Assembly: GCF_902167145.1 (NCBI RefSeq)
Contig: NC_050098.1
Coordinates: 132,072,207 to 132,136,206 of the forward strand
Source: Zea mays
Taxonomy: Eukaryota; Streptophyta; Magnoliopsida; Poales; Poaceae
Direction of reading: 5' to 3'
DNA length: 64,000 bases
Positions 33,053 through 44,300 of the stretch are shown one piece after another (the stretch's first letter is position 1; each line of letters begins with the position of its first letter). The notes under the pieces are model-generated. The model was not told the origin of the DNA. It was given only the letters and a program-made list of their open reading frames with translations, and made no database searches. The translations under genes were made by a program, and so were the position numbers.

Positions 33053-33712
33053 GGGCCTTCGGCTTCTGAAGGTCCTCAAAAACATGATTTGACAATGTCT
33101 CTGGAGTATAATGTGTAAACAGGTACCTTCGGACTTAGATCAAAACCACAACGTGAAGATGCATAAAGAATATGAAGGATGGCATAGAGCCGAAGCTATG
33201 AGCAGGGGAGCTTCGGCGTGACAGCAGAAAAAGAAACCGACCTAAAGGGGAAAAGGCTATTCAGACCCCAATGGATTACTATAGAGTTATTAGTAAATGT
33301 AAAGGGCATGGTTGTAATTTTACATGGGCTGCGTCCCGTACCTATAAATAGATGAACAGTACCCCCGTACTGTTCACGCTGACTTGACATTTGCTTTTGC
33401 GTCACGCTTGTACCCTTGTTTTCCTTCGAGCCGAAGGTACATTTATAATTTGTTATTGTTAATATAGTAACGTAAATAAGAGTAAATTAACAATAATGTT
33501 TAAAGCGTTTATGTTATTTTTTGTATCTTGCATATGAACCCTTCTTCATTATTTATTGTGCTCATGAAGGTTTGTCCTTCACAACCTTCGTCCTCCGAAA
33601 ATCATTATATCCGAGGGGAGATAATGCTTCGAAGGACGAAGGACTTTAGCATTTAACACTTTTTATGTTGCCTTGTTCTTAACTCTTAGCATTTGAGAAC
33701 AAGACCTCAACA
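33053..33712 (+). repeat. 5' LTR of the pol-less element, 5' tip replaced
   Basis: It matches 38918-39577 but lacks the first six bases (TGTTGG). In their place, 22 bp of unrelated sequence (33031-33052) follow the putative duplication. TATAAATA is at 33343-33350. Confidence 0.85.
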
Positions 33713-33713
33713 T

Positions 33714-33731
33714 TGGCGCCCACCTCCGGTG
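33714..33731 (+). other. Primer binding site of the pol-less element
   Basis: TGGCGCCCACCTCCGGTG one base past the LTR is nearly identical to the site at 60970-60987 in the related element. The primer tRNA is not assigned. Confidence 0.7.
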
Positions 33732-33785
33732 AACTCACTTCCACTTTTTTCAGTTTCGAACATCTTCGGCAAGCATACCTTAGTC

Positions 33786-34523
33786 ATGCCGCCAAAGAAA
33801 GCTTTAGCAACAGGGGTTGTAGCTCTGCAGCCGCTGGACCCCAACCAGGAGACACTCTCTCTTCGGGAGGCCCGAAGCCAGAAGATGGATGAATATATCC
33901 GAGCTGACAATGACTTTCGATAGAGAAGGGAGGAAGCTTACAGGTTCTCCGAAATAGCCAGGGGCTTCGGAGGAAGAATTCATCCTAGACATGTCAGATC
34001 GATTCATTCCACTCAGAATGATGACAGGGGAAGCCAGCAGTAGAGGCCACAATATTCCTCCTAGGCTTCGGGGCAGCAGCAGAGTTATCCTTGGCCTCCA
34101 GCTCCAAGGGGCAGAGGTGCCAGGGGCTTCGGAGGAAGATTTGGGGATTAGCCGAGGAAAATTTATTGCCTATTCTGTGGTGAGGACAAGGGCCACACCA
34201 CCAGGATGTGCCATGTCACCATCCAGAAACAAAAGGAAATAGCAGAAGCTATAGCCCAACAGACCCAGCCGAAGCAAGTCATGCATACTGCTTCGTACCA
34301 CTCGCCTTATATCCCAGAGTATGTGGGCAACCACCCTGCAGCTTCTGTTGCTTCGGCAAGTCAATCTCACGCATCTTGGCAACAGCCTCCACCTCCACCA
34401 CCAATGCAACGAGGCCAGCAGCCAGAAGGGAGTCAACATACTCAACACCAACGAGACTTCAGAGAAGAGTCCGAAGCTCGCACAGTCAATAGTACTGTGC
34501 CAGAATCGAAGCACATTTACTAG
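33786..34523 (+). pseudogene. gag: gag remnant of the pol-less element
   Basis: The ATG at 33786 opens about 45 residues (MPPKKALATG...) to TAG 33921-33923. Further frames hold a zinc knuckle of type C-X2-C-X4-H-X4-C (CLFCGEDKGHTTRMC) near 34165-34212 and a Gln/Pro-rich tail to 34523. The capsid domain between is largely missing, and no protease, RT or integrase follows. It is a deletion derivative and no functional Gag is expected. Confidence 0.75.
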
Positions 34524-34799
34524 CGAATATCCTACCTAGGCAGCAGTTTTTGCATTCAGTATCATTTTCTTTTTAATAAGGAACAATTATTGAAAGCTTA
34601 AGTGTTTTTTGTCGTTTTCAATTTCTTGTAATAACTTCGCCTTTGCTGTAATACAGATATACTTTCTCCACAGAATAACGGAGTCCAAAAAGTTGCCGAA
34701 GCATAAGAACTTATGGTTACGGGGAGAACCTCCGAAATAACAAAAAGTCGTTCCTAAGGGAGCGCAGCATAAGTTTTCTGCTCAAAAGTCGTTCCGAAG

Positions 34800-35035
34800 G
34801 GAATGCAGAGCTTACAGCAAAAAATAAACGCTGATTCCGCTGAAAGTAAAAGGCGAAGAAGCTCCTAAGGGAGGCTTACAGCGAAAAATAAACGTTGATT
34901 CCGCTGAAAGTAAAAGGTGAAGAAGCTCCTAAGGGAGGCTTACAGCGAAAAATAAACGCTGATTCCGCTGAAGTAAAAGGCGAAGAAGCTCCTAAGGGAG
35001 GCTTACAGTGAAAAATAAACGTCGATCTTCGGCAA
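34800..35035. repeat. Tandem 63-64-bp repeats, about 3.5 copies
   Basis: GAAGAAGCTCC anchors lie at 34855, 34919 and 34982. The array lies between the end of the sense coding remnant and the 3' end of the antisense gene, as the 89-bp array does in Grande. Confidence 0.85.
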
Positions 35036-35463
35036 ATATCATTTTGCATAACATCACATCATCACATCATTTGCATAGCATAACATCATGCATCATATTG
35101 CATCAATAACGCAAGAAGGGAGTTCAATGTTGATATTCGAAGATTGTTTCGAAGAAACAGTGCCAAGGCACAAGAATAATTATTGAAAAAGCATACCTTT
35201 GTCAAACTCCGAAATGAAAAGATCTATTGGTTACTGATTCTACGACGATTGGATGTTTTTATGAAAATACGGATATTATTTACGAAGCATGAAAAGAAGG
35301 GAAGGTGTTTTTTTGCCGAAGGCTCAAAAAACGGTATGTATGTAAAGTTTCATGCATCGTAAAGAATTGAACCATAAATAGCTTATATATTACATTCAAA
35401 GTTACAAAATATTACACATGTTGTTCAACAAATATTACATTCCAAATATTTTTACAATAACAT
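35036..35463. other. 3' flank of the antisense gene
   Basis: AT-rich with CATCAT-type simple repeats near 35050-35100. It probably holds the poly(A) region of the antisense gene on the minus strand. Nothing else is seen. Confidence 0.4.
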
Positions 35464-38400
35464 CTAATCTTCCCTCAGAACTACTTCTGCAGCTTCGTTT
35501 AGTAGTTGATCAACAACTTTATCCATGATAGCTTCGGCCATTTTTCTAATCTCGTCGTCCCCCTTCGCGTGGGGGACCGCTGATGGCTCGGCAGGCTCTG
35601 AGGGAGGAGAAAGTGCGGCTGCGTTACAAAGTGTAAACAAGTTCGAAATCAAAAAAATACAACAAAGAGCCAAAAACTACTAGTCAATACCTATTTGCCC
35701 TTCGAGATCCGCACTTTTCTCAGCGGCCTCTGCTACCTTTCTAGCGTCATGAATACCTTTCTCGCTTTTTCGTATAATTTCTTGGGCCATCTCCCGGCCA
35801 CCATTGTCCCAGATGTCGGTGAAAAATTTTCCACCGACCAGGCTTGCTTCGGCCGAGGGGTCTTTTATATCTTCAGAAGATAGGGTGGCTTCGGATTGTG
35901 CCAAGGATTTCACATGGTCACAGTCGTTCCTCTCCAAAATAGTGGCAATCCCCCTGGCACCCGAAAAGGCACATATGTCTCCGCGGCTATTCAAAACTTC
36001 TTCAAAAGCTTTAGCTTCATGGCTGATCCATCTAATTGGGCCTTCGGGGTCACCCCTTATGAAGTTTTCCTCACTTGAGAATGCGCCAACGCTGGCGAAG
36101 CTGCTTCTTATTTTCTTGACACATTCTATAGATTTTTCATAACACCTTTTCTTGGATGCACGAAGCTCTTCAACATTTTTTTCTAAATGATTTGCCCATT
36201 GTTCACTAATTTCTCGTTTTGCTTCTTCAAGTGTGCATTCTTCTTTAGCTTTGGCTAGCTGTTTCCGAAGATCCTCAATTTCGTGCTTCTGAGCCTCAGC
36301 TTGAGTTTTGAAAGTAGCTTCGTCTTCTTTTATTCTATTCACCAACGAATGTAATATTTTATCTTTTTCGAGACCTTTGTTCCTTAGTTCAATTACTTCA
36401 GAATGAAGGTTGCTCAAGGCCATAATACACCCTTCGTCTTCGGCATCTTTTTGTGCCCTGAGGGCATTGCTAAGTATAAGGCCCTGCAAGAAAAAAAATG
36501 TGGGTCAATAAGTTTAAGCAAATCAAAAATTTTGGTTTCAAGAAATAATACAAAGATCTCATTTTTCACCTTTAAACTATTGTACACTAAGCTGTCGGCC
36601 AACTCGTTTTTTGACAACACACAGAGCCCATCTTCTAATGTTGGGAATCCTAAGCTCTTGCTTATCTCCGGACAGACAGAAATCTCCTTGCTGTCAGGGA
36701 GACAATACAAGAAATCTTCTTCTCCGCTGTTGTTGATTATCAGCGCCCCTTTTGGATATTTCAATTTTTGCGCGTAGAACTGAGCCTCTCTTTTTTCTTT
36801 TTCGCTTAGAATTTTACCCGAAGCATGACGAAATATATAGTCAGAAGCTTCGGAAAATGCTTCGGGGGCGGCAGTGCCAGTTTCTTCAGCCAAAATTTGT
36901 TCTGCTGCTTCTGTTTCTTTGGTTTCCAAGGATTTCACCTTGGCAGGCTCTGAAGGCCCAGCTTCAGACTCAGCTTGGTGCTTTGTAGCTTCGGCACCAA
37001 AGGCTTCAATTTGCACTTCGGAAGTTTCAGCAATTTTCTTCGGCGTAGTGCTTGAAGACTTTATTGTCTCCAATACATCCAATACATTAACCATCCTTTT
37101 TCTTTTGGGGGTCATTGCTGGACCTTTTTGGCTTGTTGGTACTTCAACTACTTTTGCTGAAGGACTTAAAGTTTCAGATGTCCTTGTTTCTTTGGCCTTC
37201 GGTTCTTCTATTTTCTCCATCTCCGGCATTATGACCGGCTCTTCAATATTTGGCAGGGGAGTCGGCTCTTTGGCTTCAGTGGCCGAAGAGGTTTCACCGA
37301 CAAACTCGGGCACTGTGGCCGGTTCAATATAGCGCGGCCGGTGCGTAAGAACCTTCATCTTTTTCCTATTTGGCGATGGCTCATTAAGAGCAACTGAAGC
37401 AGCTTCCTTCACAGAAGCCGTATCTTTCCTTTTTTACCCCGTGTTGAGTAACGCTAGTCAGGATAGACGAACCCAATGGCATCAAATACTCGATTGAGTC
37501 TTTTCTTCTTCCGGCCTCCGAAGGCCGCAGACAGTGCAGTATCTTCTGCCTTCGAGTATGGCCCAAGCAGTTCATCGCTTGTGGCCTCAATACATTTCAG
37601 CCAGTCATCATCTGGCTCGACAAACTGATCTCCATATCTGAAGGTATATTTTAGCCTAACTAGTCCACCTTCGTCAGGTTTGCTGATGGTTTCCTTTGGA
37701 GTTTCCCATTTTTCCACAAGTGGCCATACTCTGAAGGCAATATGCTCCTGGATCAAATCCCTCGTCCCGATGAAAGAACAAACCACGCCGAAGGCCCTCT
37801 GGCATTCTTCGGCTGCTTCATCCATTTCCACCTTTGGCTTCCAGAGGTCGAAGCGTTGCCAAATAGGACGCATGATGATATCTTTAATATCTTCTCGTAC
37901 CTTCAAATCATTTTTTACATAGAACCATTCCTTCATCCAGTCCCCGGGCCATCTCTTACGAAAGGTCGGAACGGGACAGCTTGACCCAGAGCGGGCGCCA
38001 AAGCTATAACAGCCAAAATTGTTATGATATTGCTCTTTTCCCCAGGGCTTCGTCTCATATACTAGCTCATGTAAATTACAAAAGCTTTTTGCATTTGGCT
38101 CCAAGCCCTGGCTCCTCACGGCCCAGACAAAGATTCCCATTCTTATGATTGCTTCAGGCGTAATTTGATGCAGGTAGACTTGATAAATCTTCAAAACCTC
38201 AACCACAAATTTGCTTAATGGAAACCGAAGCCCAGCCTTAAAAAAGCTTCGAAACATCACAACTTCATTCTCTTCGGGAGTAGGCACGGTCCTCTCTCCG
38301 TCATCAGCCCTTACAATAGACATGTCCCGAAAATATCTTCCCCTCATATTATCAAGATGACCCTGTTTAATAGTTTATTTTCCAAAAACTGTATGGCTTG

Positions 38401-38605
38401 GTCGCCAGGGTCGATCTTCGGAGTCTTCTCCACCACTTTCCACATCATAACTGTCGCTATCACCAGTATCTTCAGACAAGCCTTCCAAAATCTCCCTGGT
38501 AATCTTCTCTGTATTTGTCTTTGCTATTGATTCAAGGAAGCCAAGATTCTTCTCTTTAGAAAGGCTCAGCTTCGACTCAGCGACATCTTTCTTATCTTCA
38601 GACAT
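35464..38605 (-). pseudogene. Antisense multi-exon gene of the pol-less element, degenerate homologue of the Grande gene
   Basis: The minus-strand start is probably the Met at 38605, downstream of a TATA. Coding blocks are 38605-36570, 36483-35691 and 35618-35464, with GT-AG introns at 36569-36484 and 35690-35619 that preserve frame. An acidic Ser/Glu/Asp N-terminus is followed by a Transposase_28-like region (motifs VMFRSFFKAGLRFP, LHQITPEAIIRMGIF, WMKEWFYV). Then come a Lys/Glu/Pro-rich low-complexity stretch, a conserved middle and a coiled coil (NLHSEVIELRNKGLEKDK onward). It is broken by TAA at 38375-38377, TAG at 37454-37456 and a 1-nt frameshift in the T-run near 37426-37435. Its location, strand, domain order and introns parallel the Grande gene. 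Function unknown. Confidence 0.75.
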
Positions 38606-38748
38606 CTTCGAAAATGCTGAGAAAGTGCTCTCGAAACCGAAGCTTAAAAATTTAAAACCCAAGCAGGTGTTGGTGTGCAAGAGCTAAAAATTGAGTAAGC
38701 AAGAGCAGATGGCAAGAAAGCGTGCCAAATGAACTCGTAGTGAGCTCT

Positions 38749-38756
38749 TATTTATA
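38749..38756 (-). promoter_or_regulatory. TATA box of the antisense gene
   Basis: The minus strand reads TATAAATA about 144 nt upstream of the ATG at 38605. This leaves room for a leader of about 110 nt. Confidence 0.6.
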
Positions 38757-38911
38757 CGCCTAGTGCGTTGAAAACTGGAGGGTCCCGCTTGTCAATGACT
38801 ATTGCTATTCTAGCAAAGGGAAGGTGTTTTTTTGGACCTTTGGCTTAAGGCCTTCGTCCATGTCGCAATCTGAATTTATCGCTCTAACAAATTAATATTG
38901 CGAGGGGCTAC

Positions 38912-39577
38912 TGTTGGGGGCCTTCGGCTTCCGAAGGTCCTCAAAAACATGATTTAACAATGTCTCTGGAGTATAATGTGTAAACAGGTACCTTCGGACT
39001 TAGATCAAAACCACAGCGTGAAGATGCATAAAGAATATGAAGGATGGCGTAGAGCCGAAGCTATGCGCAGGGGAGCTTCGGCGTGACAGCAGAAAAAGAA
39101 ACCGACCTAAAGGGGAAAAGGCTATTCAGACCCCAATGGATTACTATAGAGTTATTAGTAAATGTAAAGGGCATGGTTGTAATTTTACATGGGCTGCGTC
39201 CCGTACCTATAAATAGATGAACAGTACCCCCATACTGTTCACGCTGACTTGGCATTTGCTTTTGCGTCACGCTTGTACCCTTGCTTTCCTTCGAGCCGAA
39301 GGTACATTTATAATTTGTTATTGTTAATATAGTAACGTAAATAAGAGTAAATTAACAATAATGTTTAAAGCGTTTATGTTATTTTTTGTATCTTGCATAT
39401 GAACCCTTCTTCATTATTTATTGTGCTCATGAAGGTTTGTCCTTCACAACCTTCGTCCTCCGAAAATCATTATATCTGAGGGGAGATAATGCTTCGAAGG
39501 ACGAAGGACTTTAGCATTTAACACTTTTTATGTTGCCTTGTTCTTAACTCTTAGCATTTGAGAACAAGACCTCAACA
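38912..39577 (+). repeat. 3' LTR of the pol-less element
   Basis: 666 bp, starts TGTTGGGGG, ends CTCAACA, TATAAATA at 39208-39215. It is preceded by the tract GCGAGGGGCTAC. Confidence 0.9.
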
Positions 39578-40809
39578 GCGCCAATGCCGCGCCTTCTCAA
39601 CTGCAGAACCAGTGCAGCGATTCGAGGTAGCCCCACGCATGAACCAACAGTGCCAATTAAGTGCGACGATCACGGGTCAGTCAGCCGCAGGGATAGGCGC
39701 GACAGTTGATATGGCCAAAAGCGGACCGGCAGTAATTGCAGCAACAGACGTGCGGAAGCGGTGGTCCAATCACCTACAGGCTCGCATCCTCTCCCGAAGC
39801 GGCAGGGGAGCCCTCTCCCACGGCATAAAGATGACGCACCCGTGTTCCGTTCCTCGAACGACTCGTGCACGCGCAACAGACGCCCCGCGAATCGCCCATC
39901 CCATCGCATTAACTCCCTGGCAGGGCAAGCGACACCTCCGGCAGGCAAAGCGGGCGCCGTTTCGCCTCCGTCATGATGACCGCGTCAAAAAAGGTGCGCC
40001 ACATTATTTAAATTTATATCCTTTTCCTTTTCCTCTCTCTCTCTTGCCATAGGGACCGGGAAAGGGGATATTTCGAAAAGGATCCTTCTCAGCGAAGGAA
40101 ACGGGCCCCGAGCCCTCCTACTGATCAGGGGTTCGAAGGTTGCGCCCTCCGGGGTTCGGCAACCGCCCCAGAGCACTCGGGCTCCGAGCCCTTTACTGAT
40201 CAGGGGTTCGAAGGCTGGCCCCTCGGAAGGGTTCGACAGTCGCCCCTGAGCACGCAGAGTCAGGGATGACCCTGGGTACGTCCGTTACATGGCCGAGGCT
40301 CGGGCTACGCTTCCGAGGTACCCTAGGACATTTCCGAGACCAGTGGGAACGATTTGTAATGGAATCCCACCGGAGGGAGGCACCGAGCCCTTGGACCCTA
40401 TCAAATGGGACCGGGTCCAGCAAATCACTTGCAGGTACTTTTGGAGCGCACCTCTAGGCCACTAGCCGACCCTTATCGAACAGGGCTCGGGCATCCACTT
40501 GGATCACCCGCTAGCAACTCACTGGAAACACCATGTTCGGTGCCCTCCGAGGGTAACATGGCGCTTTCCCCCCTTCCTTCTTGCGGAGAGGCGACAAAGG
40601 GGTGTACAATAAAAGTCGAGACGGTCCTTGATCGTCCTCTCGCTCCGTGCAGAGGCTCGGGGGCTGCTCTCGCACCAGGATACAGCCAAACTGTTGACCA
40701 CATCAACAAACCAGCTTAAAAACTCAGAGCCTGACCGTGCACCCGGGCTACGGCCTGGCCGCATGAGGGAACAACAAGGCTGACCGAGGCATCACAAAAA
40801 GAATTAAGA
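39578..40809. other. Host element 3' region before the hairpin and polypurine unit
   Basis: No clear gene. The minus strand has GATATAAATT at 40011-40020, a candidate TATA, with an ATG at 39974 beyond it. This could be the promoter end of the host element's antisense gene. Two copies of a segment around ACTGATCAGGGGTTCGAAGG lie about 76 bp apart (near 40109 and 40185). Confidence 0.45.
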
Positions 40810-40885
40810 CCTCAGAGGAGTGAAACCACTCCTCTGAGGCCTCGGGGGCTACACCCGACGGGTGCGCTCGCGCGCACCCATCGGG
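40810..40885 (+). other. Stem-loop / CGGGGGCTACACCC / stem-loop unit of the host element
   Basis: Stem A has arms 40810-40822 and 40827-40839 (13 perfect pairs, loop AAAC). CGGGGGCTACACCC follows at 40843-40856. Stem B has arms 40854-40867 and 40872-40885 (13 of 14 pairs). The order is the same as in the Grande units at 4910-4989 and 5105-5183, with unrelated stem A sequence. Confidence 0.8.
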
Positions 40886-40966
40886 ACAAAATATAACCAA
40901 GAAAGGCTGATCCCCTTGCTAAAACTCCGACAGAACCTCCAAGAAAGTACCTACACTCCCTTCGAG

Positions 40967-40979
40967 GCTCGGGGGCTAC
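40967..40979 (+). other. Polypurine tract of the host element
   Basis: GGCTCGGGGGCTAC lies directly before TGTCGGGG. The core CGGGGGCT equals that of Grande. Confidence 0.85.
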
Positions 40980-41366
40980 TGTCGGGGACCGTAATTAGGG
41001 GTACCCCAATGCTCCTTAACCTGGCTGGAAAACATCTTCAGAACAAACTACAAAGACTGATAAGCACAGTTCAAGTCAAGGCCTCGTCTACCAAGGGACG
41101 CGACCTCGCCTCGCCCGAGCCCGGCCTCGGGCGGGAATAGTAGTCTCGGACGGATTCACGCCTCGCCCGAGGGCCTCCTCAGGCAGTGGGCGTGCCCTTG
41201 GCTTGCCCGAAGCCAAGCTTGGGCAAACTTTGTCGTGTAGCGACCTCGGCCAAATCGCCTTACCAACCGACCGTATCGCATGCGCATTAAATGCGGGGAT
41301 CGCCTCACACCTTATCCTGTCACACACGCCTCAGTCGGCAAGGTCGAAGTGACCGCAGTCACTTCG
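40980..41366 (+). repeat. Host element 3' LTR, first part
   Basis: It starts TGTCGGGGACCG. It is interrupted by the Tekay-type insertion after CTTCG (41362-41366) and continues at 55090. Confidence 0.85.
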
Positions 41367-44300
41367 TGTGACGGAACCTCCCAAGTAACTAGGCCCACCT
41401 ACAGTTGTCCTTGTCTAACAGACATCAGACACCCTGTAGATGTTCCTAAATCACTTGACAAGTTCAGTATCTTTCCTTACCTTTCCAGGAACGTTTCACC
41501 CGTCTTGCAGACATTACAGAACATCGGAGATGAAGAAATGCGGAAGCGATTACATAACTTACATTTATTAAAAAGTAAGCTCAAGTTGTTTATTACAGAC
41601 CAGAATATAAGCGAGTGCAGAGTAGTATTATTACATAACTAAGGGAGGCAAAAACTCCTCCCGATAAGTTTTTCACAAAAGTTTTCTTATGGAGGACCAA
41701 GTCCTCCCGCATCTTCACTCTTGTTTCTCCTCCTTAGGAACCACCTTGGTACAGAAGCAATAGAAATCTGCTACTTCCTCACCTAAAAACAACGAAGGGA
41801 TAAACCCTAAGTATGGAATTACTCAGCAAGTCTTACCCGACTAAAGAAAAGACTCTCAAGGGTTTGCTGGTTTAAGGGAGTCAAGGTAAGGCTTCTCAAT
41901 AATCAAAGACTCTGTTTTGCAGAAATGCTTACTAAAGTGGATCCTTAAAAATCCAGTTTTATTTGTCAAGTTAAGTAAACTTACTTATCTCTAGAGTTCT
42001 CTCTAACCTAGTTCAAACACTTATCCTGAACTAGCCAAGTTCTTAATTCTTCCTTCATCTTCACTGGATTGCTACGTGTAGGGCAGTGACCAAGTCTTCA
42101 TAACCGCGAAGGTACGGCGATCCGAATCGATTATACTCAGCTGAGGATCTCCAATCACACGACATATGTAGCACTTAACCCTTGCATATGTCAACCCGCC
42201 ACCGGGTTTCTTAAGACCAGATCAGGTTCACGCAAACCGAGAGCACAGATACACCACCGTCCAGCCTCTTGCCACGGAGGGTACACGCTACTCTCGCCAC
42301 CGCTCCACGCCCATTTCGTGTTATCTTATTCTGGCCTTAGTCTGCCCGAGGCAAGGCTTACCCATGACGAGGCATGTGACCAGTTAAAGGGTCCTCGATC
42401 ATCAAGCCTACATCGACAAGGTCCTTAATCGACTCAGACGGAGACACTATACCGAGACTCTCTTCTCGTGCAATTCACCCGCCCGGTCTCAGCTTAATCT
42501 TTTCAACCCAAAAACTTGGTACCTGGCAGAGGTACATCTTTTCCGATGTTGAATCCATCACGGCCGTGATGGATTCAACATCAATTTTTATTTTTGAAAA
42601 CAACCCTCCCACTTTGCTAAGCATCTTTTGTAAAACAAATCCTTTTGTTTTTCTAAAGCAGTACTATGCATAGAAAAACATTTTTGTAAAATCAGGGTTT
42701 CAAGGAAGGTAATCAAGTTCAAGGAAGGTAATGCAGGAATTGTTTAATCAATCAACTCCTATCACCTAATGCAGCAAGCAAGTGAGAAAGATTTTTAAAA
42801 ACATCAAGGGAGGTGGCAAATGCACCGGGGCTTGCCTTCGTTCGTAGGTGAGTCTGGCTCGGATCCACAAATATCAAAGTAGAAGCAGTTTCCTGCCTGA
42901 GGATCCGAGGGTGGTGGTGTCTTTTCTTCAGTGACTTCCACTTCTTCTTCACGTTCTAACATAACCATATATATACATATATAAGAATGAATGCCATGTA
43001 ATGCTCATGAGAGTGCGAAGATAATAAAGATTTATTATCTAAGTCTTGAATACAACTTTCCTTCACGGAACTCCGAGAACTTAGGGTTTCTGGAGTATGT
43101 AAAGGAGTTCATAGAGTAGGTGGGGTTTTGGGTTCTAGTTATCAAACATGGTCCAAATCAATTCAAACTCTACCCAAGGCTTCTAACTAATGTGGGGAGT
43201 TCATATAAAAATTTTGAACATTTTTGGCATTACTATTAATTCTCTAAAATTCCAGAACTATTTCTTTAAGCTATTTTAAATGCCCTAAAATTCCCTGTTT
43301 AAACTAAAAATCATGAAACTATTTTTATTAAATTCTAGGGAAAATAATAAGCCTAGGAAAATTGGTTTCACAATTTTAGGATTTTTCTACAATTTATAAC
43401 AAATTTCCCAAGTTCTTCTGAAAAAGAAAAAGGAAAATATTTCAACATGACTGGGGCGGATTCAGCCCAGGCGGCCCAATCCAGAGGGAAAGCGCGCCCG
43501 CGCCCGCGAGCGCGCACTGGCAACTTTGCGGAAACGCCCTCGGGTTTTCATTAAATGAGGATAGGTCCTTTCACTGTTTCTCTGTATCACTGACAGTTTA
43601 CACGGGGGTCCTCCAAGTTCTATTTCTTCGCAGTGTAAAGTCCACGACGGCGACGCGCGCGGACGAGCTCCGGCGACCACCAAGACCGGCCGGACGGGGT
43701 AACTACTGGCGCTTAGCTTAGGCCTAAATCAAATTCACTACCTGGAGAATATTTCTCCTAACTTAATTGCACGAATGATCAAGTGTTTTGCTCTGGCCAC
43801 GGTGACCGTGAGCAGAGCGGCAAGATCGTCGTGTTCCCGGCGACCAGAGAGCTCCTAGCGCAATTACGTGGGTCGGCAAGCATCGTGGAGTTACGAGAAA
43901 GCTCAAACGAGAGAGAGAGAAGGATGAGCTGACCGGAAAGGGGCTGGCCGCGGTGAAGCCGGTTTCACGGTGTTCTTCGACTGGTTTGGGGGAAATCTTA
44001 AATTCTAGCTCACTGGTGGATGATGGCTAACGATTCTTCGTAGCTGGGTGAGTAATGACCTAACACAGCCGGCCCGGCCTTCAATTTATAGGAGGAGCGA
44101 GTGGTGGTCGTGAATTTGGACGAGACACACGGCGGCTGGAGGAAAGGAAACTTTACTGGCGCAAGGGATTCGTGGCCTCTACCGTGGCGGTCATTCCGGT
44201 GATCAACGGAGAGGCTAGAGGAAGTCATGGCGATGCGGTGGCGCGGTTGAGACACGCGGTGGACAATGGCGATGGCACGACGACGGTGAACAGCTTTACC

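Larger units (their letters stand above)
33031..39577 (+). mobile_element. Pol-less Tat-type LTR element (TGTTGGGGG termini) that retains an antisense gene
   Basis: LTR copies at 33053-33712 and 38912-39577 differ at about nine positions by eye. A primer site follows the left LTR and a GCGAGGGGCTAC polypurine tract precedes the right one, so the element is plus-oriented. GCGCC at 33026-33030 and 39578-39582 is the likely target duplication. Only the two ends of gag remain and all of pol is missing. About half of the interior is an antisense gene. It belongs with the element starting at 60357; a maize name such as xilon/diguus is possible but not assigned. Confidence 0.8.
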
